Positions 1 to 9,322 of a stretch of DNA of 64,000 bases are shown piece by piece. The position numbers were made by a program, and so were the translations under genes. The stretch comes from Kosakonia sacchari (lineage in GTDB: Bacteria; Pseudomonadota; Gammaproteobacteria; Enterobacterales; Enterobacteriaceae). The notes beneath the pieces were generated by a model. It was not told where the DNA came from. It searched no databases and worked only from the letters and a program-made list of their open reading frames with translations. Positions within the stretch are counted from its first letter, which is position 1. Each line of letters opens with the position of its first letter. Where the stretch lies: contig FOAY01000009.1 of NCBI GenBank assembly GCA_900109485.1, positions 62,001-126,000 on the forward strand, in the 5' to 3' direction.

Positions 1-857
1 AGCGTCTCTTCCGGCGAACGCGCTGCTGTCCAGGTCGCCAGCTCTGTGGCAAACGGCAACCAGCTACGCCACAGATCTTCCGGGTGGATCATCGGCAGCG
101 TTTTCAGATGCGCCACCTCGCCAACGTGGTGATTGATCAGCGCCAGCAGTGTGAATTCCACCATTTCCGAAGTATTAAAACGCCCCGGCTGACGCAGACG
201 TTGGCCGATTTGCTGACTGCGCTGCAGCAGCAAACTTTGTAGATCTTTGAGCGCGCCATACAGCAGCGGATTATTGATAGCATTGAGTACTGGCGGGATA
301 TAATGCGTATCGAGGCGAACGTGATTATCGTTACGCTTCTCCAGTACGTGAACCACGCCGATAGCCGTCCATTCGGCGCTCAGATCTTTTTCCAGCATCA
401 GTTTCAGACGCAAGCGACCAAACTGCACGGCAGCCGGTCCGACGGACATGGCGTTGTCATCATCCACTTCGCTTTCCCAGGTGACGTAACGCGCCAGCGA
501 ATCTTTCTCTTCACTGAAAATAACTTCGTCACGGCCGCCGCGTCGCGCCGGTAACGCCAGCACCACGCGCTCATTGCTGGTGTTGTCCGGGATAGCCAGC
601 GGCGCAGGCGCCTGGCGTGCGTCGTGGAAAGAGAAAAAAGTGCCGTCCGGCAGCAAACCACTGGCAGAGCTCAGGGCGATACAGCCCTGACGCAACATCG
701 CGTCATCCAGTTCAAGATCCAGGTAGCCCCAAAGGTACGGGCGTTGCAGGGTTCCCCACTCGCGAATGTGATGTTGCAGGTAACTTTCCGCACGCTGAAA
801 ATGATGAGGACGCAGAAACATACCTTCGGTCCATATGACCTTTTCTGCTTTATTCAT
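1..857 (-). CDS. tssK: Type VI secretion baseplate protein TssK (partial, C-terminus beyond the left edge)
   Basis: Reading the complement from the ATG at 857 gives about 285 uninterrupted codons to the window edge. The protein begins MNKAEKVIWTEGMFLRPHHF, the TssK N-terminal signature (trp-x-glu-gly-met/leu-phe-leu-arg-pro-x-his-phe). TssK is a trimeric baseplate subunit that links the TssJLM membrane complex to the T6SS wedge. It lies 24 bp downstream of tssJ on the same strand, the usual J-K order, with tssL expected next outside the window. Family identification comes from the N-terminal motif and gene order; the C-terminal receptor-like domain cannot be seen. Confidence 0.9.
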   Translation of the reverse strand, partial: MNKAEKVIWTEGMFLRPHHFQRAESYLQHHIREWGTLQRPYLWGYLDLELDDAMLRQGCIALSSASGLLPDGTFFSFHDARQAPAPLAIPDNTSNERVVLALPARRGGRDEVIFSEEKDSLARYVTWESEVDDDNAMSVGPAAVQFGRLRLKLMLEKDLSAEWTAIGVVHVLEKRNDNHVRLDTHYIPPVLNAINNPLLYGALKDLQSLLLQRSQQIGQRLRQPGRFNTSEMVEFTLLALINHHVGEVAHLKTLPMIHPEDLWRSWLPFATELATWTAARSPEET

Positions 858-881
858 ACTGTTTTCCTGTTTAGGCTGGCG

Positions 882-1388
882 CTATTTGGAAATGACGCGA
901 ATTCCGTTGATGTCGAGGAAAAGATTCGCTTCCAGTTCGTCCTCAGAGGATTTCCAGAATTCGTAGAAGTGGCTCTCGCCCTGCACCGGAAGCGGCAGGG
1001 AGATACGCCATTTCTTGCCATCCAGTGCCTGATATTCCGCGATCACACCAATGTAACGCGCCTCCGGCGCGCTTTTGCCACTGAGCGTTTTCGACAACTG
1101 ACCGGGCATCAGGAAAAATTCATCACTATTGAGCAGGTTGGCACCCAGCACGCTGTCAGCGTTATTTTGCAGCGACCAGAAATCGGCAGACATAAACGTG
1201 GCGTCCGATTTCAACAGCAGAACCCTGACTTTAAGAGGAGCGGACTCATTGATTTGCGGATGAGCCCTGAACTGAAGGTTATAGCTGGTAGGTACGCTGT
1301 GTGAAGAAGATCCACAACCGCTGGCCAGGGTGGCCAGCACAAAGAAAAACACCAGACATAACTGGCGCACAACAGCATTATTATTCAT
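882..1388 (-). CDS. tssJ: Type VI secretion outer-membrane lipoprotein TssJ
   Basis: About 168 residues. A type II signal peptide with hydrophobic core LCLVFFFVLATL ends in lipobox LASGC, so the mature protein starts at a lipidated cysteine. The rest is a short beta-rich domain ending near KSSEDELEANLFLDINGIRV, typical of TssJ/VasD (transthyretin-like fold). TssJ anchors the TssL-TssM complex to the outer membrane. I chose the ATG at 1388; a GTG three codons upstream (1397) is also possible and neither has a strong Shine-Dalgarno. It follows the SH3-like lipoprotein gene by 23 bp and precedes tssK by 24 bp, so the three genes look co-transcribed. Confidence 0.85.
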   Translation of the reverse strand: MNNNAVVRQLCLVFFFVLATLASGCGSSSHSVPTSYNLQFRAHPQINESAPLKVRVLLLKSDATFMSADFWSLQNNADSVLGANLLNSDEFFLMPGQLSKTLSGKSAPEARYIGVIAEYQALDGKKWRISLPLPVQGESHFYEFWKSSEDELEANLFLDINGIRVISK

Positions 1389-1411
1389 ATCTGGCACTCG
1401 TCACGGCTGGA

Positions 1412-1906
1412 TTAATCGATGATCCAGGTTCCTGAGTTAGCGTTTTTGCAGGCTTTGCCGCTGCCGTCTACCGTCACGCAAGTCTGTTTTTTCGGCGCAA
1501 CTCTGCGACGGCGGTCTTCACGCAGCGTTTTGTCGTACAGCTCGCTTTTCACCACGGCGCGCATCGGCACATAGCCAATCAGCTCTTCTTTCCCTTCATC
1601 GGCCAGCGCCATCCAGAAGTGCTCTACCTGTCCCAGAACAACATAGGTTTTACCGGCTTCAAGCTGGCGGATCACTTTGCCGCCGAAATCCGGTTTGCTC
1701 ATCACGGAAGCCGGATAGAGCGCGCGATAGTTTTGGTTAACGGGGGTAAATTCGGTTGGAGCAAGGACTGCATAACGGTGAGTTAAGGTAACGCCATTCA
1801 CTTCACTGGTAACAATGGTGTCGTCGCCTGGAGCCGGTTTCGGTGGCGCTTTACACCCGCTAACGCCAAAGACAAAAAGAAGAGCCAAGACCATTCGCAT
1901 GTTCAT
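1412..1906 (-). CDS. T6SS-linked lipoprotein with SH3-like domain, function unknown
   Basis: A 164-residue protein starting with a short lipoprotein signal (MVLALLFVFGVSGCKAPP; lipobox VSGC, Cys at about 18). The central part (about residues 70-120) resembles a bacterial SH3-like fold: GGKVIRQLEAGKTYVVLGQ followed by a WMAL strand and GYVPMRAV. The C-terminal third is basic (DRRRRVAPKK) and holds two cysteines. It is the first gene of the visible T6SS unit, directly upstream of tssJ. SH3-like domains often bind peptidoglycan, so a role in wall anchoring or passage of the apparatus is an inference. I do not recognise a named family. ATG 1906 is used; ATG 1900 is an alternative. Confidence 0.65.
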   Translation of the reverse strand: MNMRMVLALLFVFGVSGCKAPPKPAPGDDTIVTSEVNGVTLTHRYAVLAPTEFTPVNQNYRALYPASVMSKPDFGGKVIRQLEAGKTYVVLGQVEHFWMALADEGKEELIGYVPMRAVVKSELYDKTLREDRRRRVAPKKQTCVTVDGSGKACKNANSGTWIID

Positions 1907-2879
1907 AGAGTTTTTTCCATTGCAAATATATTACTGTGTTGACCTGGAGCGTTTCGGAAAGTAGCAGTTAAATCGCTCTAAATAACTTCATCCTTTTCCA
2001 TCAAAACGCCGTGATAATGAATAAAAGGCATAGCTACCGCACGAGCCTGCACAAAGCAAGGCCGCAATATTATTACTTTTCATTGACTATCATGACACGA
2101 TTTTACAGATAGGATTATTCAATTCAATATGATCTCCGACCTGTTGAAATAGGATTATTTAATTTTTTTGCAAATTAGGACAATTCTCAAGAAAAAATTT
2201 CACTTGAGGAGAGAATTATTAAAGATAGCAGTCCATCACGCCAGGTTATTAAAATACAAATCCATAACCTACTGAAATTAAATAGATAATACCTATCATT
2301 CTTTTCTTAGCATATACTGAAAATAATGTGATAAGAGTAATCCTAAAATCATAAATATACGAATAAATACTACAATATCTGGTAGCCTTAATTCCAGATA
2401 AAAGGCAGGGTTTAAGAGCTTTTACGCCCTATTTCGGATTCTTTTGTCAGTATTGAAGAAATATATTGAGCAAAAGTCATCTATTTGCCGGACGCACATA
2501 GTCACGCACAAAACTATTTCATAGAGGTATCGTGTATTGTTTTGAGCAGAAACATTCTTCGTATGAAATGGTTTAGTGATACTTAATGCTTTTGAACTCA
2601 CATTAAATGAAACCTTTCAGCCATGTTGATTTGCCGCAATATTGTCCATTTTTTACTTCCCGGCATATTTGATCGCTAAAAAATAACCCAGCCGTATTGA
2701 TCAACTTTCGTCACACTTCTGCGGAAAAAAACCGCATTTTCGTCGTTACCAGACGGGGAAATAGTCTGGAATCGTGCAAAATGCCAAACGGAGCACGCGA
2801 TTTATCTGATATTCGACTAAGGTTTGGACAAGATTGATGTCAGCGGTGCCGTGATGCGCCAGCTCAAGGAGAATGATTG
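1907..2879. other. AT-rich intergenic region between the T6SS locus and treA
   Basis: About 970 bp with no ORF of convincing coding character. It is visibly more AT-rich than its flanks, as is common for H-NS-bound DNA upstream of T6SS operons. It contains a 16-bp imperfect direct repeat (2109-2124 and 2149-2164), an imperfect inverted repeat at 2182-2217, and a short hairpin with a T run at 2720-2740. Promoters for the minus-strand lipoprotein gene and for treA must lie here, but I cannot place a -10/-35 pair with confidence. Confidence 0.6.
2109..2164. repeat. Two 16-bp direct repeats 40 bp apart
   Basis: The sequence ATAGGATTATTYAATT occurs at 2109-2124 and again at 2149-2164 with a single C/T difference. 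The copies are in the same orientation with a 40-bp period, close to four helical turns, so both would face the same side of the DNA. They lie about 200-260 bp upstream of the T6SS lipoprotein start. A binding site for an unidentified regulator is possible; chance similarity in AT-rich DNA is the alternative. Confidence 0.45.
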
Positions 2880-4580
2880 ATGATAAAACCTGTTATGCGC
2901 CAGCCGCGTTCGCTGTTGCTGGCAATGCACGTCGTTTTAGGTGGAGCACTACTTGCTGTGGTTCCCCAGGCGCTGTCCGCAGATGCCCCGAATGCACAGC
3001 AATCACCGGATATTCTGCTCGGCCCGCTGTTTAATGATGTGCAAAGCGCCAAACTCTTTCCCGATCAAAAAACCTTTGCAGACGCCGTCCCCAAAGGCGA
3101 TCCGCTGATGATCCTGGCGGATTACCGTATGCAGCGTAACCAGACCAGCTTCGATTTGCGCCACTTCGTCGATGTTAACTTTACCTTACCGAAAGAAGGC
3201 GAGGCCTATGTTCCGCCTGAAGGGCAGAGCCTGCGCGAGCATATTGACGGCTTGTGGCCCGTGCTGACACGCACAACCGATAGCGCCGGTAAGTGGGATT
3301 CCCTGCTGCCGCTGCCAAAACCCTATGTCGTGCCTGGCGGTCGTTTCCGCGAAGTCTATTACTGGGACAGTTACTTTACGATGCTGGGCCTCGCCGAAAG
3401 CGGACACTGGGACAAGATCAACGATATGGTGACCAACTTCGCGCACGAAATTGATACCTGGGGACATATTCCCAACGGCAACCGCACCTACTATTTGAGC
3501 CGTTCACAGCCGCCATTTTTCGCCTTAATGGTCGAACTGTTGGCCACCCATGATGGCGATGAGGCGCTGAAAACCTGGCTGCCGCAGATGGAAAAAGAGT
3601 ATCGCTACTGGATGGAAGGCGTCGATAGCCTGCAACCAGGCCAGGCCAGCCAGCGCGTGGTGAAACTGAATGACGGAACCGTGTTAAACCGTTACTGGGA
3701 CGACCGCGATACGCCGCGTCCGGAATCGTGGCTTGATGATGTCACGACGGCGAAAAATAACCCCAACCGCCCTGCCACGGAGATCTATCGCGATTTGCGT
3801 TCCGCTGCTGCCTCGGGCTGGGATTTCAGTTCGCGCTGGATGGATAACCCGCAGCAGCTCGGTACCATTCGCACCACCAGCATTGTGCCCGTGGATCTGA
3901 ATGCGTTGATGTTCAAAATGGAAAAAATGCTTGCCCGCGGCTATCAGGTTTCCGGTGATGCCGCAAAGACCACCCAGTATGAAGCCCTTGCCACCGCGCG
4001 GCAGAAAGGCATTGAAGCCAATCTGTGGAATGAAAAAGAGGGCTGGTACGCGGATTACGATCTGAAAACCCATAAGGTCAGAAACCAGCTCACGGCAGCG
4101 GCGCTCTTCCCGCTGTTTGTCAACGCGGCAGCGAAGGATCGTGCGGATAAAGTGGCTGCCGCCACGCAAGCGCGGCTGCTGAAACCCGGCGGCATCACCA
4201 CCACCACCGTGAATAGCGGGCAGCAGTGGGATGCGCCTAACGGCTGGGCGCCGCTGCAATGGGTTGCCGCCGAGGGGCTGCAAAATTACCAGCAGCAGAA
4301 ACTTTCTCAGGAGGTGAGCTGGCGTTTTCTGACCAATGTTCAGCACACCTACGACCGCGAGAAAAAACTGGTGGAAAAATATGATGTCAGCACCACCGGT
4401 ACGGGCGGCGGTGGCGGCGAGTATCCGCTGCAGGACGGCTTTGGCTGGACTAACGGCGTCACGCTGAAAATGCTGGATCTGGTATGCCCGAAAGAGAAGC
4501 CCTGCGACAGCGTACCGCAAACGCAACCTGCGCCCGCCTCGCAACAACCTGCGCCTGCCGAACAAAAAGCCGCGCAGTAA
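2880..4580 (+). CDS. treA: Periplasmic trehalase (GH37)
   Basis: Hydrolyses alpha,alpha-trehalose to two glucose in the periplasm, allowing trehalose use under high osmolarity. A signal peptide with hydrophobic stretch [17 protein letters not shown] ends near ALSA (about residue 34). GH37 signature 1 ([15 protein letters not shown]) and signature 2 ([13 protein letters not shown]) are intact. The catalytic acid Asp lies in [10 protein letters not shown] and the base Glu in [15 protein letters not shown]. Length (566 aa) matches E. coli TreA (565). I start at ATG 2880, 8 bp after AAGGAG; a TTG one codon upstream is less likely. The C-terminus is a Pro/Gln/Ala tail. It stands alone, followed by a strong terminator. 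Confidence 0.97.
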   Translation: MIKPVMRQPRSLLLAMHVVLGGALLAVVPQALSADAPNAQQSPDILLGPLFNDVQSAKLFPDQKTFADAVPKGDPLMILADYRMQRNQTSFDLRHFVDVNFTLPKEGEAYVPPEGQSLREHIDGLWPVLTRTTDSAGKWDSLLPLPKPYVVPGGRFREVYYWDSYFTMLGLAESGHWDKINDMVTNFAHEIDTWGHIPNGNRTYYLSRSQPPFFALMVELLATHDGDEALKTWLPQMEKEYRYWMEGVDSLQPGQASQRVVKLNDGTVLNRYWDDRDTPRPESWLDDVTTAKNNPNRPATEIYRDLRSAAASGWDFSSRWMDNPQQLGTIRTTSIVPVDLNALMFKMEKMLARGYQVSGDAAKTTQYEALATARQKGIEANLWNEKEGWYADYDLKTHKVRNQLTAAALFPLFVNAAAKDRADKVAAATQARLLKPGGITTTTVNSGQQWDAPNGWAPLQWVAAEGLQNYQQQKLSQEVSWRFLTNVQHTYDREKKLVEKYDVSTTGTGGGGGEYPLQDGFGWTNGVTLKMLDLVCPKEKPCDSVPQTQPAPASQQPAPAEQKAAQ

Positions 4581-4585
4581 ACATG

Positions 4586-4615
4586 AAAAAGGCCGCAGCG
4601 ATTGCGGCCTTTTTA
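4586..4615. terminator. Bidirectional terminator between treA and ymgE
   Basis: AGGCCGCA and TGCGGCCT form an 8-bp GC-rich stem with a 4-base loop, flanked by A5 on the left and T5 on the right. It can serve both treA (plus) and ymgE (minus). Confidence 0.9.
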
Positions 4616-4629
4616 CTGAAGCGGAAGTG

Positions 4630-4884
4630 TTAATCTCTGCGCAACAGCCTGAATACCGCCAGCACAACGATGGCGCCAACGACCGCAACAAGGAAGCTGT
4701 GCAGGTTAAAGCCGGTAATATCGCCGCCAAAACCAAATGTTGTAGCCAGCCAGCCCCCAACTACCGCCCCCACAATCCCCAGAATACAAGTCAGAATAAA
4801 TCCACCGCCATCCCGTCCGGGCATGATTAATTTAGCAACAATGCCAGCAATCAAACCAAAAAGGATCCACGCGAGAATGCCCAT
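4630..4884 (-). CDS. ymgE: GlsB/YeaQ/YmgE family stress-response membrane protein
   Basis: An 84-residue, very hydrophobic, glycine-rich protein with three predicted membrane segments: GILAWILFGLIAGIVAKLI, ILTCILGIVGAVVGGWLA and FLVAVVGAIVVLAVF. The first two are separated by a short loop with PGRDGGG. This is the transglycosylase-associated/YmgE family of small inner-membrane proteins linked to general stress; biochemical function is unknown. The gene is convergent with treA and divergent from ycgR, as in E. coli. The start ATG is preceded by AGAAGG-type purines in the complement (AAGGAGAAAGTAA). Confidence 0.92.
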   Translation of the reverse strand: MGILAWILFGLIAGIVAKLIMPGRDGGGFILTCILGIVGAVVGGWLATTFGFGGDITGFNLHSFLVAVVGAIVVLAVFRLLRRD

Positions 4885-5029
4885 TTTACTTTCTCCTTCT
4901 GCCTGTTTCGTTTACACGCACGCACCACAACGGCGGCGCATTAGCTACAGTATAGTTGTCGGCGACAAAACTTTTTCATCTCACAGACTTAATCCCACTC
5001 TCCGGGGAAAATTTTTCGCAGTATTTGTA

Positions 5030-5056
5030 TTAAGTTCTCTCTGAAATTGCCGATAA
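5030..5056 (+). promoter_or_regulatory. Sigma-28 (FliA) promoter of ycgR
   Basis: TTAAGTTC (5030-5037), an 11-base spacer, then a perfect GCCGATAA (5049-5056) match the FliA consensus TAAAGTTT-N11-GCCGATAA. Transcription would start about 8 bp downstream and run into ycgR (start 5096). YcgR is a known class-3 flagellar gene in E. coli, so the motif and the gene agree. Confidence 0.9.
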
Positions 5057-5095
5057 CCCAACGACGGTGTGTCAGTCATCAAGGAGCCATTCGGC

Positions 5096-5827
5096 GTGAG
5101 CAATTACAGTGAGCAGTTCCTGAAACAAAATCCTCTGGCCGTACTGGGTGTTTTGCGCGATCTGCAAAAAAGCCAGGTGCCTGTCTGTATTACCTGGGGC
5201 AGCGGTCAGTTCATCAGTAAGATACTGGAAGTCAATCCGGAAGAGCTGGTGATGGATTTTGGTAGCCAGGAGTATGAGAACAACGCAGTGCAGCGTGCCG
5301 GGAAAGTGACCATTACCGCTGAAACACAAGGCGCCAAAGTTGAATTTACACTGCCCGGGCTCGCAGCCGGTGATTTCCAGGCGCTGCCGGCATTTATTAC
5401 CTCGCTGCCGGATTCGCTGTGGTTTATTCAGCGCCGTGAATATTTCCGCATCAGCGCCCCGCTCCATCCGGCTTATTTTTGTAAAGCGTTGATGCCGGAC
5501 AAAAGCGAGATCCGCTTTCGCCTGTTCGACCTCTCATTGGGGGGGATGGGCGCCCTGCTGGATGGCGAATTACCCGCAGCACTGCAACCGGGCATGCGCT
5601 TTTCGCAGGTGGAACTGGATATGGCGTCCTGGGGGCAGTTTTATTTTGACGCACAGCTGATTGCCATCGGCGAGCGCAAAGTGGTGGACGGGAAAAACAG
5701 CACCATCGTTACGCCACGCCTGAGCTTCCGCTTTCTGAATGTCAGCCCCGGCGTTGAGCGCGAGCTCCAGCGCATTATCTTCGCCCTGGAGCGCGAGGCG
5801 CGCGAACGCGCCAGCCGGGTGCGCTGA
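5096..5827 (+). CDS. ycgR: Flagellar brake protein YcgR (PilZ, c-di-GMP receptor)
   Basis: Binds cyclic di-GMP and then acts on the flagellar motor/switch to slow swimming. The N-terminal YcgR domain (about 1-105) is followed by a PilZ domain carrying both ligand motifs: RREYFR (the RxxxR element) and DLSLGGMG (D/NxSxxG). I place the start at GTG 5096 (MSNYSEQFLKQNPLAV), 9 bp after AAGGAG, giving 243 aa as in the E. coli family; the frame is open upstream to 5069. A FliA promoter precedes it, so it should be made with late flagellar genes although none is in this window. Its stop directly abuts that of convergent emtA. Confidence 0.95.
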   Translation: MSNYSEQFLKQNPLAVLGVLRDLQKSQVPVCITWGSGQFISKILEVNPEELVMDFGSQEYENNAVQRAGKVTITAETQGAKVEFTLPGLAAGDFQALPAFITSLPDSLWFIQRREYFRISAPLHPAYFCKALMPDKSEIRFRLFDLSLGGMGALLDGELPAALQPGMRFSQVELDMASWGQFYFDAQLIAIGERKVVDGKNSTIVTPRLSFRFLNVSPGVERELQRIIFALEREARERASRVR

Positions 5828-6439
5828 TTACATCGCATCCATCGCTTTTTGTACTTTCCAGATATAGCGCGGCGCTTGCGGCGCGGGGTGTTTCTCCGCC
5901 ACGTGCTTCAGAAAAGCGTCAGCGCTCAAATCATTGATTTCATCAATCGCTTCGCCGCGATCCGACGAGAACGTCCGCAGCAGTGCTCCGGCGCCGTTTA
6001 CGTAGGAGACCACCAGCGCGTACTGCATCACCTGCTGGTCGCGGATCCCGGCCAGCGGCCCGTGTTCGAGAATGCTTAAATAGGCCGCGCCCATGGAAAT
6101 ATTGCGTTCGGGATTTTTCAGTTCGCTGCTGGAGGGTTGACCGCTCCAGCCCATATAGCGGTAGACTTCACGTCCGGCGGTTGACGCTTTCAGTTGCATC
6201 AGCCCCACCGCATTGGATTTACTCACCAGGTTCGGGTTTCCCCCGGATTCCACGGCAATCATCGCCGTCAGCAGCCGTGGGCTGACACCCCACGCCGCGC
6301 CCGCCTTTTCGGTGATCGGCATCCATTGCATCGCCCGTTTCACCGGCACTTCCGGATTCCAGTCCGGCTGGCGGTAATCCTGTCTTGAACTACATCCGGC
6401 CAAAAGTACCACTAAAAAAGCAAACCATCTTAATTTCAC
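5828..6439 (-). CDS. emtA: Membrane-bound lytic murein endotransglycosylase (MltE/EmtA)
   Basis: Cleaves within glycan strands of peptidoglycan, forming 1,6-anhydromuramic ends, at the inner face of the outer membrane. Lipoprotein signal [15 protein letters not shown] gives a lipid-anchored Cys at about residue 16. The goose-lysozyme-type SLT fold shows catalytic Glu in AVESGGNP, then GLMQL and [11 protein letters not shown] use GTG 6439 (VKLRWFAF), which has a GAAGGA Shine-Dalgarno and yields 203 aa, the family length; the open frame extends upstream to 6502 with non-family residues. Convergent with ycgR. Confidence 0.94.
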   Translation of the reverse strand: MKLRWFAFLVVLLAGCSSRQDYRQPDWNPEVPVKRAMQWMPITEKAGAAWGVSPRLLTAMIAVESGGNPNLVSKSNAVGLMQLKASTAGREVYRYMGWSGQPSSSELKNPERNISMGAAYLSILEHGPLAGIRDQQVMQYALVVSYVNGAGALLRTFSSDRGEAIDEINDLSADAFLKHVAEKHPAPQAPRYIWKVQKAMDAM

Positions 6440-6540
6440 GCCAACAAATCCTTCTTCGAGGTGCTCATCACTGCGGATGACAACGATACAGGTTAGCGGC
6501 ATGATAACTGTTTCCCTATAGATGTCAGCAAGGAAATGCC

Positions 6541-7452
6541 ATGCCCACCATCCATTTGATCGCCCCTTCCGGTTATTGCATTAATCAGCACGCGGCGGCA
6601 CTTGCCGTCGAACGTCTGACGCAGCAGGGGCATCACATTGCCAATCCATCCGTCATCACCCGGCGCAGCGAGCGGTTTGCCGGCAGCGATAAAGAGCGTC
6701 TGGCCGACATCAACGCACTGGCAACCCTGGCGGGCAACAATACGATTGTGATGGCGGTGCGCGGCGGCTATGGCGCCAGCCGTTTGCTGGCTGATATTGA
6801 CTGGCAGGGCATCGCGGCGCGTCAGCAACAGCAACCGCTGCTGATATGCGGCCACAGTGATTTTACGGCGATCCAGCTTGGTCTGCTGGCAACCGGCAAG
6901 GTGATTACCTTTAGCGGGCCGATGCTGGCGGGTAATTTTGGCGCAGACACGCTGGATGCATTCACGCAGGAGCACTTCTGGCGCGCGCTGACCAGCCCGA
7001 CCTTCAGCATCGAGTGGAACGGCGTTGGCCCGCAATGCCATGTTGAAGGCACGCTGTGGGGTGGGAATCTGGCGATGGTGACTTCACTTATCGGCACGCC
7101 GTGGTTGCCGTCAATCCCGGGCGGCATTCTGGTGGTGGAAGATATTAATGAGCATCCTTATCGCGTTGAGCGCATGCTTTTACAACTGCTGCACGCCGGT
7201 ATTCTGGCGCAGCAACAGGCGCTCATTCTCGGTAGTTTCTCCCACGCCCAACCTAACGATTACGATGCGGGCTACAATCTTACAAAGATGGTGGATTACC
7301 TGCGTTCGCAGCTGACTATCCCGGTCATTAGCGGTCTGGCCTTCGGTCACGAGCCGCAAACGGTAACCCTGCCGTTAGGCGCGTCAGCCCAACTGCAACA
7401 TACTGATAAAACACGCCTGACGCTGACCGGTCATCCTGTGATCTCCGGGTAA
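6541..7452 (+). CDS. ldcA: Murein tetrapeptide L,D-carboxypeptidase (S66)
   Basis: Removes the terminal D-alanine from cytoplasmic murein tetrapeptides during peptidoglycan recycling. The family's Ser-Glu-His triad is visible: nucleophile Ser in [10 protein letters not shown], Glu in [16 protein letters not shown], and His near the end in [13 protein letters not shown]. The [13 protein letters not shown] segment is also typical. Length 303 aa versus 304 in E. coli. ATG 6541 is preceded by AAGGAA. It is divergent from emtA across about 100 bp, so two murein-remodelling enzymes share an intergenic region. Confidence 0.95.
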   Translation: MPTIHLIAPSGYCINQHAAALAVERLTQQGHHIANPSVITRRSERFAGSDKERLADINALATLAGNNTIVMAVRGGYGASRLLADIDWQGIAARQQQQPLLICGHSDFTAIQLGLLATGKVITFSGPMLAGNFGADTLDAFTQEHFWRALTSPTFSIEWNGVGPQCHVEGTLWGGNLAMVTSLIGTPWLPSIPGGILVVEDINEHPYRVERMLLQLLHAGILAQQQALILGSFSHAQPNDYDAGYNLTKMVDYLRSQLTIPVISGLAFGHEPQTVTLPLGASAQLQHTDKTRLTLTGHPVISG

Positions 7453-7573
7453 AAAAAGTGCTTAATGTTCTTATTAAAACACTGTTTCTGCCGTTATTAT
7501 GAACTGAAGTTACCAACCCTGGGTTTCTGGCCCGGGGGATTCCCACTGGCGAGGATTAAGGAGAAGCACCACA

Positions 7574-9307
7574 TTGGACGCTGAGGCGATAATTAGTCTG
7601 TTTATTATGGGTTCTGTTCTTGTAACCTGTAGCATCTTATTGAGTTCTTTCTCTTCCCGCCTTGGTATTCCTATCCTGGTCATTTTCCTGGTCATCGGTA
7701 TGTTAGCCGGCATTGACGGTATCGGCGGGATCCCGTTCGATAACTACCCGCTGGCTTATATGGTCAGTAACCTCGCGCTGGCGATTATTTTGCTGGATGG
7801 CGGCATGCGAACCCGCGCCAGCTCCTTTCGCGTCGCGCTCGGCCCTGCGCTTTCGCTCGCCACTGTCGGTGTGCTGGTTACCTCCAGTCTTACCGGCATG
7901 ATGGCCGCGTGGTTGTTCAAGCTCAACCTGATGGAAGGGTTGCTGATTGGCGCGATTGTCGGTTCCACCGATGCGGCGGCGGTGTTCTCGCTGCTGGGAG
8001 GCAAAGGGCTGAACGAGCGCGTTGGCTCCACGCTGGAGATTGAGTCGGGCAGTAACGATCCGATGGCCGTCTTCCTGACCATCACGCTGATTGAGATGAT
8101 CCAGAAGCACAAAGCCGATCTTGATGTGATGTTCCTGGTGCATATCGTGCAGGAGTTTGGTCTCGGCATTCTGCTGGGCGGCGCGGGCGGCTACCTGCTG
8201 CAACAGATGATCAACCGTATCGCCCTGCCGCCGGGTCTCTACCCGCTGCTGGCGCTCAGCGGCGGTATTCTGGTTTTTTCCCTGACGACGGCCCTGCACG
8301 GCAGCGGCATTCTGGCCGTTTATTTATGTGGTTTTGTGCTGGGCAATCGGCCGATCCGCAATCGTTACGGGATTCTGCAAAACTTCGATGGCCTGGCCTG
8401 GCTGGCACAAATCGCCATGTTCCTCGTGCTGGGCCTGCTGGTCACGCCGTCCGATCTGCTGCCGATTGCCGTCTCTGCCCTGATCCTCTCCGCATGGATG
8501 ATTTTTATCGCCCGTCCGCTGTCGGTATTCGCCAGCCTGCTGCCGTTTCGTGGTTTCAATCTGCGTGAGCGCGTGTTTATCAGCTGGGTGGGTCTGCGCG
8601 GCGCCGTGCCGATTATTCTCGCCACCTTCCCGATGATGGCCGGGCTGGATAATGCGCGGTTGTTCTTTAACGTTGCCTTCTTCGTGGTGCTGATCTCGCT
8701 GCTGTTCCAGGGAACGTCGCTCTCGTGGGCAGCGAAAAAAGCCAAAGTGGTGGTGCCGCCGGTCGGTTGGCCCGTTTCTCGCGTGGGGCTGGATATTCAC
8801 CCGGATAATCCCTTCGAGCAGTTCGTCTACCAGCTCAGCGCCGATAAATGGTGCGTGGGCGCGGCGCTGCGTGATTTGCACATGCCGGAAGAGACGCGCA
8901 TTGCGGCGCTGTTTCGCGGTAACAGCCTGTTGCATCCGACCGGCAGCACCCGGTTGCGGGAAGGCGATGTGCTGTGTGTCATTGGTCGCGAGCGGGATCT
9001 GCCAGCGCTCGGCAAGCTGTTTAGCCAGTCGCCGCCGGTCGCGCTGGATCAGCGTTTCTTTGGCGATTTTATCCTCGAAGCCGATGCCAAATTTGCTGAC
9101 GTGGCACTTATTTACGGTCTGGAGGAAGGGCTTGAGCACCGCGATAACCAGCAAACGCTGGGCGATATTGTTCAACAACTGTTGGGTGCAGCACCGGTGG
9201 TGGGTGACCAGGTTGAGTTTGCCGGAATGATCTGGACGGTGGCCGAAAAAGCCGACAACGCGGTGTTAAAAGTGGGCGTCAGAGTGGCAGAAGACGAGGC
9301 GGAATAA
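7574..9307 (+). CDS. nhaP2: Potassium/proton antiporter NhaP2 (CvrA)
   Basis: CPA1-type cation/proton antiporter. The N-terminal ~400 residues form about 12 membrane segments, with the conserved SNDPMAVF and [13 protein letters not shown] motifs of the transport core. After [11 protein letters not shown] come two cytosolic domains: a TrkA-C-like region ([13 protein letters not shown]...[11 protein letters not shown]) and a CorC/HlyC-like C-terminus. The start is TTG 7574, 10 bp after AAGGAG, giving [14 protein letters not shown], which aligns with the family start. 577 aa, as in E. coli CvrA. The 3' end forms a hairpin spanning its own stop codon (GAGGCGG/CCGCCTC, 9296-9314). Confidence 0.94.
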   Translation: MDAEAIISLFIMGSVLVTCSILLSSFSSRLGIPILVIFLVIGMLAGIDGIGGIPFDNYPLAYMVSNLALAIILLDGGMRTRASSFRVALGPALSLATVGVLVTSSLTGMMAAWLFKLNLMEGLLIGAIVGSTDAAAVFSLLGGKGLNERVGSTLEIESGSNDPMAVFLTITLIEMIQKHKADLDVMFLVHIVQEFGLGILLGGAGGYLLQQMINRIALPPGLYPLLALSGGILVFSLTTALHGSGILAVYLCGFVLGNRPIRNRYGILQNFDGLAWLAQIAMFLVLGLLVTPSDLLPIAVSALILSAWMIFIARPLSVFASLLPFRGFNLRERVFISWVGLRGAVPIILATFPMMAGLDNARLFFNVAFFVVLISLLFQGTSLSWAAKKAKVVVPPVGWPVSRVGLDIHPDNPFEQFVYQLSADKWCVGAALRDLHMPEETRIAALFRGNSLLHPTGSTRLREGDVLCVIGRERDLPALGKLFSQSPPVALDQRFFGDFILEADAKFADVALIYGLEEGLEHRDNQQTLGDIVQQLLGAAPVVGDQVEFAGMIWTVAEKADNAVLKVGVRVAEDEAE

Positions 9308-9322
9308 CCGCCTCGCAGTAAG

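Noticed and set aside
3684-4760. 358-codon minus-strand ORF opposite treA
   Set aside because: Antisense shadow of a clearly identified GH37 gene; biased composition with no recognisable domain.
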